Of a stretch of DNA of 27,727 nt, positions 1-5,938 are shown one piece after another. The DNA comes from CAXQRU01 sp964226685 (GTDB lineage: Bacteria > Pseudomonadota > Gammaproteobacteria > Pseudomonadales > Cellvibrionaceae). Both the position numbers and the translations under genes were made by a program. The DNA is taken from positions 1 through 27,727 of the forward strand of contig CAXQRU010000138.1 of NCBI GenBank assembly GCA_964226685.1, in the 5' to 3' direction. The notes beneath the pieces were generated by a model that had not been told where the DNA came from, made no database searches, and saw only the letters and a list, made by a program, of their open reading frames with translations. Numbering within the stretch: position 1 is the first letter of the stretch; each line of letters opens with the position of its first letter.

Positions 1-1
1 G

Positions 2-91
2 GTTTTTAACGAACTGCCAAAAGCCACAAATATTGAAGGAGTGGAAGCCTTATTGCCGTGGAATATTAAATTGAAACATGGGCTTTGCTGA
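2..91 (+). CDS. IS66-family transposase, C-terminal fragment (partial)
   Basis: The final 29 codons of a transposase that begins outside the window. The frame runs VFNELPKATNIEGVEALLPW and ends KHGLC-stop. The core (F.ELP.A......EALLPWN) matches the short C-terminal domain found at the end of IS66-family TnpC proteins. In that family TnpC is the DDE enzyme that cuts and joins the element ends, with TnpA and TnpB as accessory proteins. The catalytic part is not visible. The stop codon falls inside the putative terminal inverted repeat, as is usual for compact insertion sequences. Confidence 0.75.
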   Translation, partial: VFNELPKATNIEGVEALLPWNIKLKHGLC

Positions 92-99
92 GCGCTTAC
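80..99 (+). repeat. IS66-type right terminal inverted repeat
   Basis: Read on the complement, the 20 bases start GTAAGCGCTCAGC. IS66-family ends commonly start GTAAGCG or GTAA. The left partner is outside the window, so the length of the repeat cannot be measured. Confidence 0.6.
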
Positions 100-182
100 G
101 ACTATATTGTATCCAAGGCACACGATATAATGGAACTTGTTTAAATAAGCGGCTGAAAGCAGACTCTAGGTGTCTCATTACC

Positions 183-423
183 ATGGCTTCCCAAATAATG
201 GCATATAACTTTTCAATTCAAATGTTCGATGACAAAGATGCAGACCTAATACTGGCTGGCTCGTGTCTCGATATATAGGAAACCAATATATCCACTCAGA
301 CAATATCAGATATAGGGCGAGTACAAACATTTACTCTTCGATAATAGTTTATTTCCAAAAGAGAGCTTTTTCAATCAAGTCTGTAAAACTCTCGAAGCTT
401 GCGGCATTCGCGTCATACTACAA
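183..423 (+). pseudogene. possible decayed protein-coding remnant downstream of the IS
   Basis: Between the IS end and the first intact gene (100-484) there is no convincing open gene. Protein-like stretches do appear in shifting frames. One ends FDDKDADLILAGSCLDI at 278. One lies at about 279-340 (ETNISTQTISDIGRV). One at 340-423 contains FFNQVCKTLEACGIRVILQ and runs into TAG. Joining them needs at least one frameshift and removal of stop codons. The last piece resembles an alpha/beta enzyme segment (helix, then GI.VI), but I cannot name a family. It may be a gene broken by the IS66 insertion. It could equally be non-coding AT-rich DNA. Confidence 0.25.
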
Positions 424-484
424 TAGGGAACTTAGCAACCTTTTAAAGAATACCTACTTGGGAACAGTAAGGCACTCTTAAACA

Positions 485-838
485 CTATAACGATTTTAGC
501 TCTTTCTTAATTTTTGGATAACATTTAACAAACTCTTTGAAAACCGATTGAAAAGGCAAAGAACGAGCTTCTGAATACTGCTTGATTAACTTTTTAGCAC
601 GCGCTTTTTTACTGAAGGCATAAATTAATAAACTGAACACCAGGATTAACAAAAAGCTCAAACTGCCAATCAACCAAGACATCGATTTAGCTTCTATATT
701 TTTGACCATCGAAACGTTTGCACCTATTATTGCTGCGACAAACATAAAAATGATATTGGGGCTAGGCCATTGACGAAAAATGGCTTTCAATTCTTCTGGA
801 GATAGTTGAGATAAGTATTGAGTATCTTGAATTTTCAT
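485..838 (-). CDS. small two-helix membrane protein, function unknown
   Basis: A 117-residue protein I do not recognise. An N-terminal soluble segment of about 28 residues (SQLSPEELKAIFRQWPSP) is followed by two hydrophobic helices at about 29-46 and 53-73. A short basic loop (KKARAKK) and a charged C-terminal tail with a cytoplasmic look follow. The start is supported by an AGGGAAG ribosome site a few bases upstream of the ATG. The next gene on the same strand ends about 380 bases upstream, so it probably has its own promoter. Composition is AT-rich, like the DNA on either side. It is real by length, start signal and membrane topology, but no role can be assigned. Confidence 0.65.
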   Translation of the reverse strand: MKIQDTQYLSQLSPEELKAIFRQWPSPNIIFMFVAAIIGANVSMVKNIEAKSMSWLIGSLSFLLILVFSLLIYAFSKKARAKKLIKQYSEARSLPFQSVFKEFVKCYPKIKKELKSL

Positions 839-1217
839 AGCATCTTCCCTAATAAGTCACAATGAGATGAAGTTAAAAGTGGGTATATTGTAATACCATT
901 GCAGGCTAATTTCTATTTATTTTCACTTTGAATATCAATTATCGCCAACCTTACACCATCAATGAATGCATTCCATGCTTAACTGATCTAGTACAACTTC
1001 CCTCTGGTTGTTATCAAGATGATATAGCGATTATAGTATGTGAGTTAACTAGCAAATGATTCAATGATCACTCTTAAGAGCGAGGCACTACCCATTGAAA
1101 CCCTGCCCAATGCTTCCTACCACGGATAACGATGGTTACTCTAGGCGAACCTTCGTTAAGCCCTCTCTTTTTTGTGCGCTCAAACTCCCAAAGCTATTTT
1201 GATCTTGGCAGCCAGCA
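839..1217. other. 379-base intergenic tract with an unexplained peptide-like segment
   Basis: The part next to the small membrane-protein gene (839-1070) is AT-rich and should hold its promoter, though no convincing -35/-10 pair stands out. A perfect 10-bp palindrome CTCTTAAGAG lies at 1071-1080. From 1077 to 1217 the DNA is less AT-rich. On the minus strand, in the same frame as the upstream Cache-HAMP gene, it encodes a basic peptide containing GSPRVTIVIRGRKHWAGF, between a TAG at 1194-1196 and a TAA at 1074-1076. It may be a remnant of a gene or mobile element. I could not assign it. Confidence 0.4.
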
Positions 1218-2330
1218 CTATGTTGGCCTACCTCGACGAGGACGATCTCCTCTTTTTAAAGCGTTCTTTTTCTGTTTGCGCAGGCGTCCGATAGCGATTT
1301 GAATCGTAGTTGCCATCCGGCCAACGGCTCTTGCCAGCTCTCCAATCTCATCTTTGCGCCCTTGCCCCAAGATTTTTTTGGTAAATACACCCTTACTGTA
1401 ACTATCAGCAACCTTAGTCAGCTCAACCACAGGAGAGGAAATGCTATAGCTGACGACAAACGAAAGCGCCAAGGTCACGATAATGGTGAGCACCGCTAAA
1501 ATTAGGGCACTATTTCTTGCTGAGATATAGGTAGCGAAGGCCTCATCGTAATCCTGCTGCACCACTAAGCGCCAATCAGGGCCCACCGAGCGACTGATAA
1601 AGACTCGTTTTTTACCTTCAAATTCTTTCACTTCAACGGAGAGATTATCTATCCCAAGTCCTGGATGTTCCTTAAAGTCTTGTAACTGGCCCACTAGCTT
1701 ACTTTTGTCTTCTCCATGGGCAATTAAACGACTTTTATCATCGACCAACAAAGCAAAACCGGTTTTTCCAATGCGAGTATCAGTAATGTACTCCGAGATA
1801 GACAACAGCTTCGAGCACTGAGTCAAAACACCCACCAACTTTTTCCCATCATCATTTACCGGTATCGCAAAGCAGTGCAATGGTACTGGCTCAAGCTTAC
1901 CGATCAACACCTGCTGACCTATTTTATTACCGGCAATCACCTGCTTGAAATATTCCCGATCACTGTAATTTTTTGAATCCTTGCCATCGCTCCTAGCAAC
2001 GGCATCACCTTTGGTATCCGCCACAAACATCAATGTGACCCAATCCAAGTTGTTCGTAGCGGCAACCAATTTCGGCACTTGCTTTTCAGCCTCCATTTTT
2101 TTGAATTCATCAAAACTGACTAACAAACTGGCATTTTTGAGGTTTTTATCGACCCAATTATTCACCTCTGAAACCAATACATCTGAGGACTGTTTGAGAC
2201 TTTGCTCCACCACCATTTTTTGCTCTTGCTCGGTTGTCATCATTTGGTAAATAAGGCCTGCTGAAGGAATCAGGGATATGAGTAGACAATTGAGCAAAAT
2301 TTTAGGGAATATTTTTACATGTTGTAGCAT
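1218..2330 (-). CDS. Cache-HAMP membrane receptor without output domain
   Basis: A 370-residue sensor protein. An N-terminal membrane helix at about 8-30 is followed by a periplasmic dCache-type ligand-binding domain at about 35-270. That domain shows typical segments: DREYFKQVIAGNK, GVLTQCSKLLSISEYI, IGKTGFALLVDD and GPDWRLVVQQ. A second helix lies at about 273-297 and a HAMP linker at about 298-350 (P.VELTKVADSYSKG...DEIGELARAVGRM). Such proteins normally pass a ligand signal to a methyl-accepting, kinase or GGDEF domain. Here the chain stops about 20 residues after HAMP in a basic tail (RLRKQKKNALKRGDRPRRG). HAMP-only receptors do exist, so truncation is not proven. An AGGAGAG ribosome site precedes the ATG. 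The ligand is unknown. Confidence 0.85.
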   Translation of the reverse strand: MLQHVKIFPKILLNCLLISLIPSAGLIYQMMTTEQEQKMVVEQSLKQSSDVLVSEVNNWVDKNLKNASLLVSFDEFKKMEAEKQVPKLVAATNNLDWVTLMFVADTKGDAVARSDGKDSKNYSDREYFKQVIAGNKIGQQVLIGKLEPVPLHCFAIPVNDDGKKLVGVLTQCSKLLSISEYITDTRIGKTGFALLVDDKSRLIAHGEDKSKLVGQLQDFKEHPGLGIDNLSVEVKEFEGKKRVFISRSVGPDWRLVVQQDYDEAFATYISARNSALILAVLTIIVTLALSFVVSYSISSPVVELTKVADSYSKGVFTKKILGQGRKDEIGELARAVGRMATTIQIAIGRLRKQKKNALKRGDRPRRGRPT

Positions 2331-2640
2331 TGGGAAGCTCTCCTGTTATGGTTTCCCCATAAGGCATCATATGAAACCTCTTGATCAAGTAAGAGGCTCC
2401 ATATTTTAGTCTATACCATAATTGGCATAACACCTAAACTATGGCACAAAAATCAGGTTTTGCCAGTCATTAAGGGGCTATTATTTACTCACCCCCATCA
2501 AATAAGGAATGTTCACGCAAATAATTGAATTAACTTGCATAAAATACCTCAAAAACTCTAGGTAGGGCAGTTCTCAAGTTACCTATTCAGTGGTTATGGT
2601 TTACAATAGTGAGACCAATTTTTTAGAGGATCTTTACCTA
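2331..2640. promoter_or_regulatory. divergent promoter region
   Basis: A non-coding AT-rich spacer separates the divergent Cache-HAMP gene and the membrane-anchored protein gene. An inverted repeat CCTCTT-N8-AAGAGG lies at 2377-2396, on the side of the minus-strand gene. It could be an operator or a leader hairpin. For the minus-strand gene, a weak pair TTATGC / TAAAAT with 16 bp spacing can be read on the complement just upstream of that repeat. No strong promoter is obvious for the plus-strand gene. An AGAGGA ribosome site lies at 2625-2630, 10 bases before the chosen ATG at 2641. Confidence 0.35.
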
Positions 2641-4332
2641 ATGAAACACATTATTATTGTGCTTATCCTGTTAGCCGCTGTGGCAGGTTACTTTGTTCTA
2701 CAAAAAGACGACTCTTCCAGCCCCGTTGTTTCCGGCGAGGGAGATGCCAGTTTCTTAAGTTACATTCCTGCTGACACCATTTTCTTCGGTGGCACCATTG
2801 CGCCTTACGATCTAACAGAGTTCGCTGAAAATTATCCACTGATGTCTTATGGCGAGCAACCTTCTCTGCTTGAGTACGCCGACAAGGATGATAAAGCTGT
2901 ATTGATGCTTCTTGGTTTGTATGAAGTGTGGATGGAAACATTAAATGACAACGACCTTGCCAAGGCTTACGCGAAAGCAGGCATTGATAAGAACTACTTG
3001 GGAGGTATTTATACCATTGGCCTTCAGCCAGTCGCCAGAATGAAATTAGCTGACGATAAAGCGTTCATTGACTTTGTTCAAAGCGCAGAAACAAAAGCGG
3101 ACGTTAAAGCAGAAGAAAAAACAATTGATAGCCTTACTTATCGCTCTTACTCATTTCAAGTGCCAAACGATGCTCCAAAGTTTGAGCTAGTGATTGGGGT
3201 AAATAACGGTTTCGCCACCATTGCTGTGATCAACAACAATGACGAGCAGTCACTTTCATATGCCTTCGGCCTTAAGAAGCCAGAAAACTCATTAGAGAGC
3301 AACAACGTTGCTGGCAAACTGATTGAAGAACACCGATACGTCGCGAACACTGTGATATATGCCGACATTGAAGGTGTTCTTACTGGTCTTAGCAATCCAA
3401 AAGCAAATAGCTTAGGTAAAATGCTTGATGCAATCATCCCATCTGGAGCGGAGCGCGAAGCATTGCTTTCCAGTGCTTGTCAAGACGAGTTTGCTCGCAT
3501 TGGGAAAGCCTGGCCAAAATTGGTGATGGGCTATACCAAGATGAGCGGTAATAATGCCACTATGCACGCTCTCCTTGCCATCAATGATTCTGATATTTCA
3601 GGCCAACTGCAAAAACTCAGAGGCAGCATTCCCAAATTCTTTAAAGAAGATGGCGCCAACATGATGTACTCTTTTGCGGCGGGCTTGAACATGGATGAGT
3701 TGGCTCCTGTTGTTGATAACCTGGCGTCTCAACTTAAGCAAGCCAATTTCCAATGTGAGCCGCTAAGAGCATTGAGTGAAGAAGCCGACATTCCTCCACA
3801 TGTACTGGCGCAAACTAAAATTCTTTCTGGCATCAAAGGCATTGGCATCGGCGTATCTAACCTAGCAATGGATTCTCGCCAAATGCCAACTGAGTTAGAT
3901 GGAATTATCACTTTAACTGCAGGCAATCCTGATGCTCTCATTTCTATGGCTCAACAAATGAACCCCATGATGTCAATGGTTCAGATCCCATCGGATGGCT
4001 CGGCGGCCGAAATTGCGTTCTTAAAGAGCGCACCCTTGCCTTCAACTCCTAAAGTAGCTAAATACGACAACCACATCGTCGTTTTTGCTGGTGACGAAGC
4101 TAGCCGTCAGGCGAAAGACTTGAAGAGTGAAGGGGTTGAGCCCAACGGAGTTTTGTACTTGAGCCTAAATTACAAGAAACTTTTTGGAATCATGAGCACA
4201 ATGCCTGGGATGAACGACCCCGCACTAAAAGAAGTCATGGATAACTTTATCGAAAACGAAGTGACTATCGGTGGCTCAATCGATTTCAATCAAAAAGGTA
4301 TTGAAATCATTGGCGATATGAGCTGGAAATAG
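2641..4332 (+). CDS. membrane-anchored periplasmic protein, DUF3352-like, function unknown
   Basis: A 563-residue protein starting MKHIIIVLILLAAVAGYF, an uncleaved N-terminal anchor or signal sequence. I chose this ATG over an upstream in-frame one (2590) because AGAGGA lies 10 bases before it and the hydrophobic segment then starts at residue 3. The mature part begins with SFLSYIPADTIFFGG. The PADT motif followed by long alpha/beta repeats recalls DUF3352-type bacterial proteins, but I am not certain of the family. Two similar halves may exist, since stretches of the form 'n-v-vi-ad-g-...G' recur. Two cysteines are visible (SACQDEF and NFQCEP), possibly a periplasmic disulphide. It is a single-gene unit, ended by a strong terminator. 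No function can be assigned. Confidence 0.75.
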   Translation: MKHIIIVLILLAAVAGYFVLQKDDSSSPVVSGEGDASFLSYIPADTIFFGGTIAPYDLTEFAENYPLMSYGEQPSLLEYADKDDKAVLMLLGLYEVWMETLNDNDLAKAYAKAGIDKNYLGGIYTIGLQPVARMKLADDKAFIDFVQSAETKADVKAEEKTIDSLTYRSYSFQVPNDAPKFELVIGVNNGFATIAVINNNDEQSLSYAFGLKKPENSLESNNVAGKLIEEHRYVANTVIYADIEGVLTGLSNPKANSLGKMLDAIIPSGAEREALLSSACQDEFARIGKAWPKLVMGYTKMSGNNATMHALLAINDSDISGQLQKLRGSIPKFFKEDGANMMYSFAAGLNMDELAPVVDNLASQLKQANFQCEPLRALSEEADIPPHVLAQTKILSGIKGIGIGVSNLAMDSRQMPTELDGIITLTAGNPDALISMAQQMNPMMSMVQIPSDGSAAEIAFLKSAPLPSTPKVAKYDNHIVVFAGDEASRQAKDLKSEGVEPNGVLYLSLNYKKLFGIMSTMPGMNDPALKEVMDNFIENEVTIGGSIDFNQKGIEIIGDMSWK

Positions 4333-4340
4333 CGCTCTCA

Positions 4341-4371
4341 ACTGGCCCTTCATGAGGGCCAGTTTTCTTTT
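4341..4371 (+). terminator. rho-independent terminator
   Basis: A perfect 9-bp stem (ACTGGCCCT / AGGGCCAGT) with loop TCATG is followed by TTTTCTTTT, eight bases after the stop codon of the preceding gene. Confidence 0.9.
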
Positions 4372-4472
4372 AGCCCATCCATTCACTATTAATACCATCC
4401 TGAAATTTTCTCATCCGGCCCTTTAACAGCCTGTTAAATACCTAGCTAAGTCAATACCACGCCTGATCTAGG

Positions 4473-4512
4473 GTTCAGCTTTTGTTCAGCTTTAACCCAA
4501 TACACTTATAAA
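4473..4512 (+). promoter_or_regulatory. 11-bp direct repeat (TTCAG-N6-TTCAG) and -10 box
   Basis: The 11-mer GTTCAGCTTTT at 4473-4483 is repeated head to tail at 4484-4494 with one change in its last base. A TATAAA -10 candidate follows at 4507-4512. One-turn direct repeats at the -35 position are the layout of OmpR/PhoB-class response-regulator sites. The pattern is one base per half-site away from the CreB tag TTCAC-N6-TTCAC. The repeat is also framed by GGGTT (4471-4475) and AACCC (4494-4498). The site lies 45 bases upstream of the G8 lipoprotein start. Confidence 0.5.
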
Positions 4513-4538
4513 AAATAGCCAAAACCGAGATCGACATT

Positions 4539-5849
4539 ATGAAACAGGCATACAACTACTTTTTGGCCCTAGCAGCATCCTTGCTCTTAGCAGGCTGCGG
4601 CTCTGGAGAGGGCGAGATATATTACGATGGCTACTACTACAATTATGAACCCGCCTTTTTAGAATTCAGTAGCCCAAGTCGCACCCAAATTTTGGAGGGC
4701 GAGAGCGTCTATGTCCAAGTTAAAGTGCTCGATGGCTACCTAGAAGAAGACGAGGGTATCACTCTTTACTTAAATGGTAACCCAATTAGAAAGGAAAAGT
4801 ACGCGCCCTTTGAGTGGAATGCTTCTGATCAACCTGACAACCAACTCGACAACCTCCCCATTGGTACCCATATCTTGACCGCAGAATCTCGATCAGAAGG
4901 CTACTATATTGAGACCTTTATCTTTATCGAGGTTGTCCCTAACAGCAGTCAGCCCAATGGCTTTCAATCTTGGAGCAACCCCTTCACTTGGGGTGGCAGC
5001 ATTCCAGGTAACGGTGCCGATGTCACTATCGCCGCAGGCAAGACCGTTCTATTGGACCAAAATATCCAAGTAAGAAATTTAACCGTAGAGGGAACCTTAG
5101 TCTGCGCCAACAAAGACCTAGTCATTGATGCAGAGCAAATCATCGTAAGAGGCCAAATGCGCTGTGGTACGCCTCAAGAGCCATTTAATCACAACCTAAG
5201 AGTTGCTCTGAACGGCCCTTTCAACATTGTTGCAAACGGCAGCTTAGAGCTAAACAACAACATACAGCAAAGCTGGTCAGGACTGAGGGAGTCTGTTAAT
5301 TCAGGAGTCTCTCAGATCCTTTCTGCAAACGCTACCAGCTGGAAAGTGGGTGATCGCATCGTGATTGGCAACCACAATGGCAGCCAGTCAGAACAACGAA
5401 CCATTGTTGCCATCAATGGCTCAGCCATCACCCTAGACAGCCCATTAGCCAATAGCTATATCGGACAGCAAACTCAAGCGGACAACTTTGCCAGAGTGGG
5501 CCTGTTGACTCGAGATATCATTATCGAAGGCAAAAGCTTTAGCACGAACGCTAACCTCAGCATCCAATCCGGCGGCAAAGCCTACCTTTCCGGCATTGAA
5601 TTCTATCGTCTTGGAGAAACGGCTACCGCTCTATCAACCATCAACTGGACCTTCGGTAACATTGCTGGACAGTACTTTAGCAACAACAGCATCAGCGATA
5701 GCCAGAACGGATGTTTGACTCTACGGTCATCCATCAATGCACTGATTACAGACAATGTCTGCACCTACACCACTGGCACCCCCCTGATTCTTGATGATAT
5801 ATCAGAGCAGGAAAACTTATCGGAGCAAAACCTTTTTAATAGGCAGTAA
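4539..5849 (+). CDS. G8-domain lipoprotein with beta-helix C-terminus
   Basis: A 436-residue lipoprotein. The signal sequence ends in the lipobox LLLAGC with Cys20 as the lipidated residue, and the following Gly favours outer-membrane sorting. Residues about 40-130 look like an Ig-like/cadherin-type domain (LEGESVYVQVKVLDG, TLYLNGNPI, LPIGTHILTAES). Residues about 145-225 match the G8 domain: W..P.TWGGSIPG.GADVTIAAGKTV, then VRNLTVEGTL, IIVRGQMRCGTPQEPF and ALNGP. G8 occurs in human CEMIP and fibrocystin and in bacterial surface proteins thought to handle polysaccharides. The rest (about 300-430) looks like a right-handed beta helix (NNSISDSQNGCLTL, ALITDNVCTY). No catalytic site can be named. 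It is a single-gene unit between its own promoter and a terminator. Confidence 0.8.
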   Translation: MKQAYNYFLALAASLLLAGCGSGEGEIYYDGYYYNYEPAFLEFSSPSRTQILEGESVYVQVKVLDGYLEEDEGITLYLNGNPIRKEKYAPFEWNASDQPDNQLDNLPIGTHILTAESRSEGYYIETFIFIEVVPNSSQPNGFQSWSNPFTWGGSIPGNGADVTIAAGKTVLLDQNIQVRNLTVEGTLVCANKDLVIDAEQIIVRGQMRCGTPQEPFNHNLRVALNGPFNIVANGSLELNNNIQQSWSGLRESVNSGVSQILSANATSWKVGDRIVIGNHNGSQSEQRTIVAINGSAITLDSPLANSYIGQQTQADNFARVGLLTRDIIIEGKSFSTNANLSIQSGGKAYLSGIEFYRLGETATALSTINWTFGNIAGQYFSNNSISDSQNGCLTLRSSINALITDNVCTYTTGTPLILDDISEQENLSEQNLFNRQ

Positions 5850-5885
5850 AACTGTGCGATCAAGGAATGGAGTGAGTTAGGTTTA

Positions 5886-5907
5886 AGAGCACGGATGCTC
5901 TCTTTTT
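5886..5907 (+). terminator. rho-independent terminator, possibly bidirectional
   Basis: A stem AGAGCA / TGCTCT with a CGGA loop is followed by CTTTTT. It lies 37 bases after the G8 lipoprotein stop and faces the convergent thiDE-hglS gene. The minus-strand T-run is poorer. Confidence 0.7.
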
Positions 5908-5938
5908 AAATCGATCTCTTCTTAATCGCTACAGCTTT

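Larger units (their letters stand above)
1..99 (+). mobile_element. 3' end of an IS66-family insertion sequence
   Basis: Only the last 99 bases of the element lie in the window. Two things support this. The reading frame at the edge encodes the characteristic C-terminus of an IS66-type DDE transposase, and just after its stop codon the DNA reads CGCTTAC, the complement of the GTAAGCG start common to IS66-family terminal repeats. I place the element boundary at 99. IS66 elements usually duplicate 8 bp of target, so GACTATAT at 100-107 would be the flanking copy, but its partner is outside the window. The contig probably breaks here because the element is repeated in the genome (inference). Confidence 0.75.

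Noticed and set aside
2590..2640. Upstream in-frame ATG that would extend the membrane-anchored protein by 17 residues.
   Set aside because: No ribosome site precedes it, and the extension is polar, moving the hydrophobic segment away from the N-terminus. ATG 2641 has AGAGGA upstream.
4461..4500. CCTGATCTAGG looks like the conserved core of a TPP riboswitch (thi box).
   Set aside because: It is on the plus strand ahead of the G8 lipoprotein, not thiDE. The companion CTGAGA element and paired stems are absent. Chance similarity.
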